Assembly: GCA_042408595.1 (NCBI GenBank)
Contig: JBHOQX010000019.1
Location: forward strand, 22,428-86,427
DNA from: JBHOQX01 sp042408595
GTDB lineage: Bacteria; Chloroflexota; Chloroflexia; Chloroflexales; Roseiflexaceae
Length of the DNA: 64,000 nucleotides
Direction: 5' to 3'
Below the pieces are notes generated by a model, which ran no database searches, was not told the DNA's origin, and was given only the letters and a program-made list of their open reading frames with translations. Both the position numbers and the translations under genes were made by a program. Below are positions 42,611-51,338 of the stretch, in pieces; position 1 is the first letter of the stretch; every line of letters begins with the position of its first letter.

Positions 42611-43123
42611 ATGGAACTGGTCTTCTTTGGAATCACAGGGCTGATCGCGATCATCGGCGCGGTCGCCATGCTGCTGAGCCGGAATGCGGTGCATTCGGCG
42701 CTGTTTCTACTGCTGAACTTCTCCGCGATCGCCGTGCTGTTCCTGCTGCTGCGGGCGCCGTTCCTGTTCGCTGTGCAGCTGATCGTCTACGCCGGCGCGA
42801 TTATTGTGCTGTTCCTGTTCGTGCTGATGCTTCTCGGCGCCGAGCGTGCCGAGGACGACCGCGACCCGCTCGGCTGGCAGCGCTGGGTGGCGCTCGGGAT
42901 GGCGGTGGTGCTGCTCGGCGAGGCGGTGTATGTCGCGCTGACGCGGCCGGGCGTGGCGCTCGTCCCCGCCAGCGCGAGCGACGACTTCGCCACGCCGGAG
43001 AGGATCGCGCAGACGCTCTTTACGACCTCCCTGCTGCCGTTTGAGGTGACCTCATTCATTCTGCTGGCCGCGATTATCGGCGTAGTCGTGCTGAGCCGGC
43101 GCGACTCGCGCCGGCGTGGGTGA
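42611..43123 (+). CDS. nuoJ: NADH-quinone oxidoreductase subunit J
   Basis: A 170-residue membrane subunit with five helices. The N-terminal FFGITGLIAIIGAVAMLLSR and the conserved FLFAVQLIVYAGAIIVLFLFVLML (third helix; short part AVQLIVYAGAI) with its Tyr and Gly residues near the pi-bulge are characteristic. The start at ATG 42611 has GGGAG 5 bases upstream; a TTG 4 codons earlier is less likely. It is one of the core subunits of the proton path. Confidence 0.94.
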   Translation: MELVFFGITGLIAIIGAVAMLLSRNAVHSALFLLLNFSAIAVLFLLLRAPFLFAVQLIVYAGAIIVLFLFVLMLLGAERAEDDRDPLGWQRWVALGMAVVLLGEAVYVALTRPGVALVPASASDDFATPERIAQTLFTTSLLPFEVTSFILLAAIIGVVVLSRRDSRRRG

Positions 43124-43126
43124 GCC

Positions 43127-43429
43127 ATGGTGCCGACGCTGTATTATGTACTCCTGGCGGCGTTGCTGTTTGTGTTGGGTGTGATCGGCGTGCTCATCCG
43201 CCGCAACGCGCTGGTGGTCTTTATGTCCGTCGAGTTGATGCTCAACGCGGCCAACTTGGCGCTGGTCGCCTTCGCTCAGGCCCGCCAGGACGCCGGCGGA
43301 CAGGTGTTGGTCTTTTTCGTGATCACCGTCGCCGCGGCGGAGGTGGCGGTCGGGCTGGCGCTGCTGGTGACGATCTTCCGCACCCGTCGTACCACGAATA
43401 TCGACGATGTCCGTACGCTGCGCGGCTGA
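43127..43429 (+). CDS. nuoK: NADH-quinone oxidoreductase subunit K
   Basis: A 100-residue membrane subunit with three helices. GVLIRRNALVVFMSVELMLNAANL carries the conserved membrane Glu (in VELMLN), and FFVITVAAAEVAVGLAL carries the second one (AAAEVAVG). Both are needed for proton transfer in the family. The gene follows nuoJ by 3 bases. Confidence 0.95.
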   Translation: MVPTLYYVLLAALLFVLGVIGVLIRRNALVVFMSVELMLNAANLALVAFAQARQDAGGQVLVFFVITVAAAEVAVGLALLVTIFRTRRTTNIDDVRTLRG

Positions 43430-43492
43430 TGTCGATTGCAGCTAATGCCCTGCCCCCGGCGCGCCTACGGCTTTGTTATCAGGATCGCTTCG

Positions 43493-45475
43493 ATGGCTGA
43501 GCTTACCTGGATCATTACACTGATCCCAGCCCTCCCGCTGGCCGGCTTTCTGCTGAACGTGTTCGTCATCCGGCGTGAGCGGGCGGCCGGCGTGATCGCG
43601 AGCGCGGCGGTCGGGCTGGCATGCATCGTGACGCTTGTGTCGCTGGCGGTGCTCCAGGCGCAGCCCGGCCCGGAGCGGCGAATCGACTTCGTGCTGTGGG
43701 AATGGTTCTCCATCGGCGCGTTGCAGGTTCCATTCGGGCTGATGTTCGACCCGCTGACCGCCGTCATGGCGCTGCTCGTCACCGGCGTCGGCGCGATCAT
43801 CCACGTCTACTCGATCGGCTACATGCGCGGCGACATCCGCCCGGTGCGCTACTTCGCCTATCTGAACCTGTTCATCGTCGCCATGCTCGTGCTGGTGATG
43901 GCGGACAACATGCTGCTGCTGTTCCTCGGCTGGGAGGGTGTCGGCCTGTGCTCGTTCCTGCTGATCGGCCACTGGTTCGACCGCCGCCAGGTGCCGTCGG
44001 GGATCAACCCATCCGATGCCGCCGTGAAAGCGTTCATCGTCAACCGGATCGGCGATGCGGGCATGCTGCTGGCGATGGCCGGGCTGCTCGCCGTCTTCGG
44101 CACGCTCAATTTCTATGCGCAACAGCGCGGCGGCCAGATCGTGCCCGGCTACCTGTCGCGCGCGCCGGAGGTCGCCTTTCAGAACGCCAGCCTTGGAATC
44201 TTCGGCAGCATCGGCGTCGTCACGGCGATCAGTTTCCTGATGCTGATCGGTGTGGTTGGCAAATCGGCGCAAGTGCCGCTGTATGTCTGGTTGCCGGATG
44301 CCATGGCCGGCCCGACACCGGTCTCGGCGCTGATCCACGCCGCGACGATGGTCACGGCCGGCGTCTACCTGATCGCCCGCAACACCGTGCTGTTCGCCGC
44401 CTCGCCGGCCACCAGCGGCTGGGTGGTGGCGGTCGGCGTGCTCTCCGCGCTGCTGGCCGCGCTCGCCGCGGCGACGCAGTGGGATATCAAGCGCGTCCTG
44501 GCGTACTCGACGATCTCGCAACTCGGCTATATGGTGGCAGCGGTCGGCATGGGTGGGGTGGCCGCCGGCATGTTTATGCTGCTGGCGCACGGCCTGTACA
44601 AGGCGCTGCTGTTCTTGGCCGCCGGATCGGTCATCCACGGCACGCACGAGACGCAGGATATGCGCAAAATGGGCGGGCTGCGCACCGCGATGCCGACGAC
44701 CTTTTGGACGTTCCTGTGCGGCGCGCTGGCGCTGGCCGGCATCTTTCCGTTCGCCGGCTTCTGGGCCAAGGATGAGGTGATCGCCTTCGCCTGGCTCACC
44801 CGCGCCAACGCGCTGATCGGCATTCTGCTCATTCTGACGGCGTTCATCACCGCGTTCTACATGGGCCGGCAGGTCGCCCTGATCTTCTTCGGACGGCAGC
44901 GCGACGCCAGCTACCATCCGCACGAGAGCGGGCCGATCATGACGGTGCCGCTGCTCCTATTAGCGGCCGGGGCGCTGCTCGGCGGGCTGATCAACCTGCC
45001 AGGGCTGCACTGGCTCGGCAGTTACCTGGAGCCGGTGACCGGCGAGGCGCCGGAGGCGTTCTCGCTGGGCCAGCTCGCGCTTTCGGCGGCCACGCTCGCC
45101 GGGGCGATCCTGTTCGGCTACCTGGGCTGGTGGCTGTACAGCAGCGGGCCGTTCGCGCGGCATGTGAAGGTCGGCAGGGACGACCCGCTGCACCACTATC
45201 TCGGCGACATCTGGCGCGGTGGGGAGATCGGCTGGGGGCTGGACTGGCTCTACGAGCGGGTGGTCATCCGGCCCTTCCGCCGCTTTGCGCAGTTCGCCGG
45301 CAATGTGGTCGACACCCAGGGCATCGACGGCGTGCTGGTGGGCGGCGTCGGCCGGGTGTTCGGCTGGGCCTCGCAGGGGCTGCGCCGCGGGCAGAGCGGC
45401 TACTTCCGCACCTACGCCCTGGTGTTCCTGATCGGCGTCGTGCTGATCGTCGGCTATTTCGCGATCATGTCGTGA
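43493..45475 (+). CDS. nuoL: NADH-quinone oxidoreductase subunit L
   Basis: A 660-residue antiporter-like subunit with about 16 helices. GWEGVGLCSFLLIGHW and the Lys/His residues in GKSAQVPLYVWLPDAMAGPT, LIHAATMVTAGVYL and KRVLAYSTISQLGYM define the proton channel. The C-terminal extension (after about 500) with a long lateral helix is present, ending in ALVFLIGVVLIVGYF. The start at 43493 (MAELTWIITLIP) is the family start; a TTG frame 19 codons upstream is unlikely. Confidence 0.95.
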   Translation: MAELTWIITLIPALPLAGFLLNVFVIRRERAAGVIASAAVGLACIVTLVSLAVLQAQPGPERRIDFVLWEWFSIGALQVPFGLMFDPLTAVMALLVTGVGAIIHVYSIGYMRGDIRPVRYFAYLNLFIVAMLVLVMADNMLLLFLGWEGVGLCSFLLIGHWFDRRQVPSGINPSDAAVKAFIVNRIGDAGMLLAMAGLLAVFGTLNFYAQQRGGQIVPGYLSRAPEVAFQNASLGIFGSIGVVTAISFLMLIGVVGKSAQVPLYVWLPDAMAGPTPVSALIHAATMVTAGVYLIARNTVLFAASPATSGWVVAVGVLSALLAALAAATQWDIKRVLAYSTISQLGYMVAAVGMGGVAAGMFMLLAHGLYKALLFLAAGSVIHGTHETQDMRKMGGLRTAMPTTFWTFLCGALALAGIFPFAGFWAKDEVIAFAWLTRANALIGILLILTAFITAFYMGRQVALIFFGRQRDASYHPHESGPIMTVPLLLLAAGALLGGLINLPGLHWLGSYLEPVTGEAPEAFSLGQLALSAATLAGAILFGYLGWWLYSSGPFARHVKVGRDDPLHHYLGDIWRGGEIGWGLDWLYERVVIRPFRRFAQFAGNVVDTQGIDGVLVGGVGRVFGWASQGLRRGQSGYFRTYALVFLIGVVLIVGYFAIMS

Positions 45476-45484
45476 GGCTGTACC

Positions 45485-47017
45485 GTGAGTCAACCCGGCT
45501 TTCCGCTTCTGTCGCTCCTGCTCTGGCTCCCGGCGCTCGGGGCGCTCGCCATCCTGCTGACGCCGCCGAACCGGCACCGGCTGCACTTCGCGATTGCGCT
45601 CGCAGCGAGTGCGGCGTCGTTCGTGCTGGTGCTGGCGGCCTTCGTCCTGTTCGACCGCGGTCAGCCGGGGTACCAGTTCGCCGAGCAATTCCAGTGGATC
45701 CCGGCCTGGGGCATCAGCTACAGCCTCGCGGTGGATGGCATCAGCCTGCCGATCCTGCTGATGGGCACGTTTGTCGCGCCGATCGCGGTGCTGGCCACCT
45801 GGAATACCCTGCCGGCCAACTCGCGCACGTTCCAGATGTTGCTGCTGCTGCTCGATTCCGGTATGATCGGCGTCCTGCTGTCGCGCGACATCTTCCTGTT
45901 CTACATCTTCTTCGAGTTCACGCTGATCCCGCTGGCGCTGCTGGTCGGCATCTTCGGCGGCGCACGCCGGGTCGAGGCGGCGACGAAATTCTTCGTCTAC
46001 ACCTTCTCCGCGTCGATCTTTATGCTGCTCGGGATGATCGGTGTCTACATCCTGCATGGACAGCAGACCGGCAGCTACACCGCCGACTACCCGACGCTGC
46101 TGGCGAGCGTGCAGAGCGGCGCGTTCAAGCTCGACACGCCAACGGCCGCGATCCTGTTCACCCTGTTTTTCGTCGGCCTGGCGGTCAAAACGCCGCTCTG
46201 GCCGTTCCATACCTGGCTGCCGCCGCTGCACACCGAAGCGCCGGCGTCCGGCGCGGTGGACCTGGCGATCATGCTGCTGAAGTTCGGGCCGTACGGCATG
46301 ATCCGCTTCAATCTCGGCTTCTTCCCGGAGATCGCGGCCTGGTTCGCCCCGGCGGTCGGCGTGCTGGCGGCGATCGGGATCGTCTACGCGGCGGTCGTCG
46401 CCTGCGGTCAGAACGACCTGAAGCGCATCCTGGCGTATTCGTCGGTCAGCCACCTAAACTTTGTCGTGCTCGGCATCTTTGCGCTGAACGCGGTCGGCAT
46501 CAGCGGCGGCGTGGCGCAGATCGTCAACAGCGGCCTGACGGGCAGCGCGCTGTTCCTGGTGGTCGCGTTCCTGTACCGGCGGCGCAGCACCCACCAACTA
46601 CGCAGCTTCGGTGGGCTGTGGAAGATCATGCCGGTACTCGGCGGGTTGGCGCTGGTGGCGGTCTGCGGCTCGATCGGCTTGCCCGGTCTCAGCGGCTTCG
46701 CCAGCGAGTACCCGATCATCCAGGGCACCTGGCTGGCGCGCGGCCTCGGCTGGCGCTTCGCCGTGGCGACGGTGATCGGGGTGATCCTCGCGGCGGTCTA
46801 CCTGCTCCGGTTGTTCCGCGTCACGTTCATGGGCGAGCTGGACAAGCCGGAGAACCAGAACCTGCCCGATCTTGCGCCGCGGGAGATCGCGCAACTTGGA
46901 CTGCTGATCGTACCGATCGTTGTCTTCGGGCTGGTGCCGAACCTGCTGTATGGCAACATCGCGCCGGCGGCGGAGCGGGTGGCGGCGGGGCTGTCGCAGG
47001 CGCTCGGCGTGCGATGA
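45485..47017 (+). CDS. nuoM: NADH-quinone oxidoreductase subunit M
   Basis: A 510-residue antiporter-like subunit with about 14 helices. FFEFTLIPLALLVGIFGG has the key Glu, KTPLWPFHTWLPPLHTEAPASG has the Lys/His pair, and KRILAYSSVSHLNFVVLG is the second half-channel. GTG at 45485 is the start, 9 bases after the nuoL stop. It lies in standard order between nuoL and nuoN. Confidence 0.95.
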   Translation: MSQPGFPLLSLLLWLPALGALAILLTPPNRHRLHFAIALAASAASFVLVLAAFVLFDRGQPGYQFAEQFQWIPAWGISYSLAVDGISLPILLMGTFVAPIAVLATWNTLPANSRTFQMLLLLLDSGMIGVLLSRDIFLFYIFFEFTLIPLALLVGIFGGARRVEAATKFFVYTFSASIFMLLGMIGVYILHGQQTGSYTADYPTLLASVQSGAFKLDTPTAAILFTLFFVGLAVKTPLWPFHTWLPPLHTEAPASGAVDLAIMLLKFGPYGMIRFNLGFFPEIAAWFAPAVGVLAAIGIVYAAVVACGQNDLKRILAYSSVSHLNFVVLGIFALNAVGISGGVAQIVNSGLTGSALFLVVAFLYRRRSTHQLRSFGGLWKIMPVLGGLALVAVCGSIGLPGLSGFASEYPIIQGTWLARGLGWRFAVATVIGVILAAVYLLRLFRVTFMGELDKPENQNLPDLAPREIAQLGLLIVPIVVFGLVPNLLYGNIAPAAERVAAGLSQALGVR

Positions 47018-47047
47018 TCCCGTGCAAGGTGCGACATCGGTATCCAG

Positions 47048-47125
47048 CGGGTGCCTGAAACGCCCCCGGCGGGGAACTGTGGGGCCGCAGGCTCCCAGAC
47101 TGCTGCGCCGCGAGCAGCAGCGTTG
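47048..47125. repeat. Truncated palindromic element between nuoM and nuoN
   Basis: A left end GTGCCTGAAACG and the core GGGGCCGCAGGCTCCC (47081-47096) match the element family at 23756 and 29865. No convincing right end is visible, so it may be truncated. A further small palindrome, TGCTGCGCCGCGAGCAGCA, follows. Confidence 0.5.
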
Positions 47126-47170
47126 CTCTGTGTAGGTATTGAAGCGCTACCGCGATAGGCGAAGGATCGT

Positions 47171-48634
47171 ATGCCTGCTCTTGAAGTGCCGCAGATCGAC
47201 TATACCGTCATCCTCCAGGCGCTGATCGTGCTCGGCTGGGGCGTTGCGCTGCTGCTGATCGACCTAGGCATCCCGCAGGAGCGCAAACGGCTGACCGGCC
47301 TGCTGGCGCTGGCCGGGCTGCTGGTTGCGGCGGCCGCCGGGCCGGCAGTCGCCGGCGAGCCGCGCAGCAGCTTCAGCGCCATGCTGCGGCTGGACAGCTT
47401 CAGCCTCGCGTTCACGCTGATCTTTCTCGCCGCCGCCGCGATCACCATCCTGCTATCGCTCGACTACCTGCCGCGCCAGGGGATCATCGGCGGCGAATAC
47501 TATGTGCTGATCCTGTTCGCAGTCGGCGGGATGATCCTGCTGGCGCAGGGGACCGACCTGATCGTCCTGTTCCTGGGGTTGGAGTTGCTATCGATCACGC
47601 TCTACGTCCTGACCGGCGTCGCCTACCCGCGCGCCGGCGCGGAGGAGGGCGGGATGAAATACCTGCTGATCGGCGCGTTCGCCGCCGGCTTCCTGGTGTT
47701 CGGCATCGCGCTCGTCTACGGCGCGAGCGGGACGACCAACCTCCAAGCGATCAACGCCTTCCTCAGCCGGCCCACGCTGCGGGCCGAGGACTACACCCTG
47801 CTGCTGATCGGCGCCGGGCTGATCATGGTCGGCTTCGGCTACAAGATTTCGATGGTCCCGTTCCACATGTGGACGCCGGATGTCTACGAGGGCGCGCCGA
47901 CGCCGGTCACGGCGTTGATGTCGGTCGCGACCAAGGCCGCCGGGTTCGCGGCGCTGACGCGCTTCCTGCTGGAGGCGCTGCCGACGCAGACGGCGCTCTG
48001 GATGCCGGCGGTGGGGGTGCTCGCGGCGCTGACCATGCTGGTGGGCAACATCGCGGCGATCACTCAGCAGAATGTGAAGCGCATGCTGGCCTATTCGAGC
48101 ATCGGGCAGGCCGGCTACATGCTGCTCGGCCCGCTGGCCGGCGGCGAGCGCGGGGTTCCGGCGTTGGTCTTCTATCTGGTGGCCTACGCAGCGACGAACA
48201 TGGTCGCCTTCGGCGTGCTGGTCGCGCTGGAGCGGCGCGGCGAGGAGTCGTGGAGCATGGGCGACCTGGCGGGGCTGTGGCAGCGGCATCCCTGGCTGGC
48301 GTCGCTGATGGCGCTCTGCATGCTCTCGCTCGCCGGCGTGCCGCCGACCGCCGGGTTTATGGCGAAGCTGTTCATCTTCGCGGCGGCGATCAACGCTGGG
48401 CTGCTGTGGCTGGTGCTGATCGGGGTGATCGCATCCGGCATCGCGGCGGTGTTCTACCTGCGGGTGATCGCGCAGATGTTCATGCGGCGTGGCGACCGCG
48501 ACACACAGCCGGCGCTCAGCCCCGGGCTGGACCTGGGCTTGGGGCTTGCCGCGGCGGGGATCGTGCTGCTTGGCATCCTGCCGGGCGTGCTGCTCAGCCT
48601 GGTGCAGCAGTCGGCCATGGCGCTGGGGCGGTGA
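47171..48634 (+). CDS. nuoN: NADH-quinone oxidoreductase subunit N
   Basis: A 487-residue antiporter-like subunit with about 14 helices. FLGLELLSITLYVLTG has the key Glu, YKISMVPFHMWTPDVYEGAPTP the Lys and His, and KRMLAYSSIGQAGYMLLG the second half-channel. It closes the block. A minus-strand amine oxidase gene ends 36 bases downstream and converges with it. I see no T-run terminator in the gap. Confidence 0.95.
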   Translation: MPALEVPQIDYTVILQALIVLGWGVALLLIDLGIPQERKRLTGLLALAGLLVAAAAGPAVAGEPRSSFSAMLRLDSFSLAFTLIFLAAAAITILLSLDYLPRQGIIGGEYYVLILFAVGGMILLAQGTDLIVLFLGLELLSITLYVLTGVAYPRAGAEEGGMKYLLIGAFAAGFLVFGIALVYGASGTTNLQAINAFLSRPTLRAEDYTLLLIGAGLIMVGFGYKISMVPFHMWTPDVYEGAPTPVTALMSVATKAAGFAALTRFLLEALPTQTALWMPAVGVLAALTMLVGNIAAITQQNVKRMLAYSSIGQAGYMLLGPLAGGERGVPALVFYLVAYAATNMVAFGVLVALERRGEESWSMGDLAGLWQRHPWLASLMALCMLSLAGVPPTAGFMAKLFIFAAAINAGLLWLVLIGVIASGIAAVFYLRVIAQMFMRRGDRDTQPALSPGLDLGLGLAAAGIVLLGILPGVLLSLVQQSAMALGR

Positions 48635-48670
48635 GCGGGTGACGGGGGGATATCGGTCATTCGCCATGTG

Positions 48671-50062
48671 TCATTCGTCATTCGTCACTTTTCGCTCACC
48701 GCTCGCGGCCATAGCCGCCCAGACCTCGTCGGCGGCGCGTTCGCCGGCCTCGATCGCGCCTTCCATGTAGCCCATCCCCTCGACGGCCGTCTCGCTCCCG
48801 GCCCAATGAATGCGGCCCGCCGGCGCGCGCAGGGCTCGCCCGACCGACGTTAGCACGCCCGGCGGCATGATGCCGGCGTAGCAGCCGCGCGACCATGCCT
48901 CCGCTGGCCAGTTCCCTTCGACATAGCCGGTGGGCCGGGCGGCCTCCGGGCCGAAATAGCGGGCGAGCTGGTCGCGCAGCGCCAGGGCGCGCTCGCCGGG
49001 CGTGCGTCCGCTCCAGGCGCGCGCCGTATCGCCGAGCAGAAAAGCGACCAGCGCGCCGGACGAGGCATCCGCCGGGCTGTCGTCGAACACCAGCCGTGCC
49101 GGGCCTTCGTCGCAGAGCACCTCGCCGGAGAAGCCGGCCTCGCGCCAGAACGGCCGCTCGTAGCCGAACACACACTTGATCGCCGCGCCCATCGGCATGC
49201 GGTGGTGCAGTTCGGCACGGTCGGCGGGGAGCGCCGGCTCGAAGTGGATCTCAGCGGCGAGCGCCGGCGGAATAGCGACGATCGCCCGGCGGGCGCGCAC
49301 CGCGCCGCGTTCCGAGCGGACCACCACTCCGCCGCCGTCCTGCGCGATGGCGCGCACCGGTGCGTCGGGCACCAGCCGTTCGCCAAGCCGCTCGGCCAGG
49401 CGCAGCGCGATCTGCTGCGCCCCGCCATGAAGCCGATCCTGCTGCGCCCCGCCGCGCACCTCCGCCAGCGCCATCAGCCCGCCGCCGGAGTGGAGATAGG
49501 CCAGGAAGAAGAGCAGCGACAGCTCCCTCGGCTCGGCGGCCAGGATCGCCCGCACCGCGCCGTCGAAGACCGCCCGCGCGTCCGAGCGGCGCAAGGCGCG
49601 CTCCTCCCACGCAGCGACCGTCATTGCGTCCCAGTCGGCGGCGCGCTCGGCCCGCTGCGGCGCGACGGCCGGTGCGCACCGAGCCATCCGCTCGATCCGC
49701 ATGATCGCGAGCTGCAACTCGGCCAAGCTTAGCAGCGGCAGCGACGGCACGATGTGGCGATAGGTCGAGACCCGGCCGTTCACATGCAAAATCTTGCGGC
49801 CGCTGTTGAACTGCGGAAACGTGGCGATGCCGAGCTCGCGCACCAGCCGGTTCACCCGCGACTGGTCCGGGCCGATCCATTGCGCTCCCAGATCGACCAT
49901 CTCGTGCCCGAGTGGGTGCGACAGGGTGCGCCCGCCGACCCGGCCGCGGGCCTCCAGCACCACGACCGACGCGCCGCGGCGCGCCAGCCGGGCGGCGGCG
50001 CACAGCCCGGAGATACCCGCGCCGACGATCGCGGCATCGGCGAAGTCAGGAAGCGCTGACAT
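48671..50062 (-). CDS. Flavin-containing amine oxidase
   Basis: A 463-residue FAD-dependent oxidase of the monoamine oxidase type. The N-terminal dinucleotide site is AAIVGAGISGLCAAARLARRG with VVLEARGRVGGRT following. LGAQWIGPDQSRVNRLVREL is the family block next to it. RAIVAIPPALAAEIHFEP and the C-terminal GRIHWAGSETAVEGMGYMEGA complete the FAD fold. No signal peptide is seen, so it is cytosolic. The start at 50062 (MSALPDF) is immediately ahead of the FAD motif. The amine substrate is unknown. A terminator separates it from the lipoprotein gene upstream. Confidence 0.9.
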   Translation of the reverse strand: MSALPDFADAAIVGAGISGLCAAARLARRGASVVVLEARGRVGGRTLSHPLGHEMVDLGAQWIGPDQSRVNRLVRELGIATFPQFNSGRKILHVNGRVSTYRHIVPSLPLLSLAELQLAIMRIERMARCAPAVAPQRAERAADWDAMTVAAWEERALRRSDARAVFDGAVRAILAAEPRELSLLFFLAYLHSGGGLMALAEVRGGAQQDRLHGGAQQIALRLAERLGERLVPDAPVRAIAQDGGGVVVRSERGAVRARRAIVAIPPALAAEIHFEPALPADRAELHHRMPMGAAIKCVFGYERPFWREAGFSGEVLCDEGPARLVFDDSPADASSGALVAFLLGDTARAWSGRTPGERALALRDQLARYFGPEAARPTGYVEGNWPAEAWSRGCYAGIMPPGVLTSVGRALRAPAGRIHWAGSETAVEGMGYMEGAIEAGERAADEVWAAMAASGERKVTNDE

Positions 50063-50084
50063 AGCAGAACTCCATACAACGACC

Positions 50085-50122
50085 AAAAGACCCGAAGTCG
50101 CCAGAGGGGTGGACTTCGGGTC
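50085..50122 (-). terminator. Rho-independent terminator after the lipoprotein gene
   Basis: On the minus strand GACCCGAAGTC and GACTTCGGGTC form a perfect 11-bp stem with a 12-base loop, followed directly by TTTT. It lies 38 bases after the stop of the lipoprotein gene at 50161 and just ahead of the amine oxidase gene, which therefore needs its own promoter or read-through. Confidence 0.8.
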
Positions 50123-50160
50123 CTGGCAGCCTCGTTGGTGGCGCACCAGCTCGCTGGGGA

Positions 50161-50598
50161 TCAGCTGGCGCCCTTGCAGGTGTAGATGATGGTGCCGCTG
50201 CCACCGAACTTGCCGGCGTCCAGCGCACCGACGGCCAGGCCGGTGGTGCCGTGCTGGAAGCCGAGCAGCAGCACGCCCTGGGTTGCGTCCAGCCCCGGCG
50301 CGCGGCGGCTGGCCGTCCAGCCTTTGCTCGTCAGTTGCTGGTAGAACTGCTGGATCTCCGCCAGGCTCGCCGTCGTGACATAGGTCGCCTGCTCGATCGT
50401 TTCCGGCTTGGCGCCCTGAGCCTTCATTTCTTCGGGTACACTGCGCTGCCAGCCGCTGATGATCGCATCGATTTTTTGATTGCTACCGGCCTGGTACGCC
50501 GACGAATTCGGTGGCGGGGGGACGGTCGTATCGCCGGAGCCACCACAGGCAGCCAGCGCGAAAACCAACATCAGCACAAGAAGAAGCGCACGCTTCAT
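50161..50598 (-). CDS. Lipoprotein of unknown function, paralogue A
   Basis: A 145-residue lipoprotein. The signal peptide ends in the lipobox LAAC (Cys18). A short PPPPNSSAYQAGSNQ linker follows, then a compact domain (about 45-142) with LAEIQQFYQQLTSKGW, GVLLLGFQHG and IIYTCKG. The central pattern, residues that place a YYxxxLxxxGW helix before a beta-sheet, resembles small secreted folds but I do not recognise the family. It is a clear paralogue of the next gene (PPPP..AY.AGSN, GVLL). The start at 50598 has GGAG 5 bases upstream. Confidence 0.8.
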   Translation of the reverse strand: MKRALLLVLMLVFALAACGGSGDTTVPPPPNSSAYQAGSNQKIDAIISGWQRSVPEEMKAQGAKPETIEQATYVTTASLAEIQQFYQQLTSKGWTASRRAPGLDATQGVLLLGFQHGTTGLAVGALDAGKFGGSGTIIYTCKGAS

Positions 50599-50661
50599 GG
50601 AGCTCCGTTCCTTTTGGGTTCCTGCGCGCTGTTGCGCGCTGCAATCGTCAAACCACCGCGT

Positions 50662-50667
50662 AGTGTA
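50662..50667 (-). promoter_or_regulatory. Possible extended -10 for lipoprotein paralogue A
   Basis: The minus strand reads TGGTACACT, a TG-n-TACACT extended -10, about 64 bases before the ATG at 50598. There is no matching -35. Confidence 0.35.
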
Positions 50668-50700
50668 CCACATGTCCGGCGGCGGGCGATAGGCTTCCGA

Positions 50701-51177
50701 TCAGCGCGCGGCCCGCGCGGTGTACAGCAGCACGCCCTGCTGCAGCGGGTCGCCGATATCGAGCGCCACGACGACGAAGAGCGCATCGCCCCGGCGATAC
50801 GCCAGGAGCGCCTGCCCCGGCGCTTCGGGCAGCAGGTTCGGCGCCGCCTCCCAGCCGCGGCGCTTCAGCATATCGCGGTAGTAACGCGCCAGCGCGGCGG
50901 GCGGCTGGCCAGCGCGGTAGCGGCCCTGCTCCCGGAGCGTGTAGCCGCGCTCGCGCAGCAACGCTCGCACGTTCGCCGCGAGCGCATCGAAGAGTTGGTC
51001 GGCGTCTTTGTTGCTCCCAGCTTCGTAGGCGGCGGCGTCCGGCGGTGGTGGCACCGAGTCGCCGGAGAAGGGCGACCCGCAGGCCGCCAGCAGGAGCAGC
51101 CCCAGCCCGGCAAGGGCGAGGCCGCGCAGGAGATAGGAGGCTGGAGCTGGGGGATCGGTGCGACTCTGCCAGTGCAT
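50701..51177 (-). CDS. Lipoprotein of unknown function, paralogue B
   Basis: A 158-residue lipoprotein. The signal peptide LALAGLGLLLLAAC ends in the lipobox with Cys33. PPPPDAAAYEAGSNKDADQL corresponds to the linker of the neighbour, followed by LARYYRDMLKRRGWEA and a final GVLLYTARA, aligning with YQQLTSKGW and IIYTCKG. The two genes are tandem paralogues from a duplication that has since diverged strongly. The start at ATG 51177 gives a normal signal peptide; the frame stays open far upstream but out of any family. Confidence 0.75.
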   Translation of the reverse strand: MHWQSRTDPPAPASYLLRGLALAGLGLLLLAACGSPFSGDSVPPPPDAAAYEAGSNKDADQLFDALAANVRALLRERGYTLREQGRYRAGQPPAALARYYRDMLKRRGWEAAPNLLPEAPGQALLAYRRGDALFVVVALDIGDPLQQGVLLYTARAAR

Positions 51178-51338
51178 CCGTCGGCCTCGCGCATGGAGCT
51201 GGTGGCTCGTTCTGGCCGCCATCGCGGCCACAGGTCGCATGGCGCAGGTGGCAGGTGCTGCGTGACCTGCGCCATGCACCCTACGGCGGGCGGCGCACAG
51301 GGATCGCTCGTATGTAGTTGCCGCCCCTCGAGCAGCCG

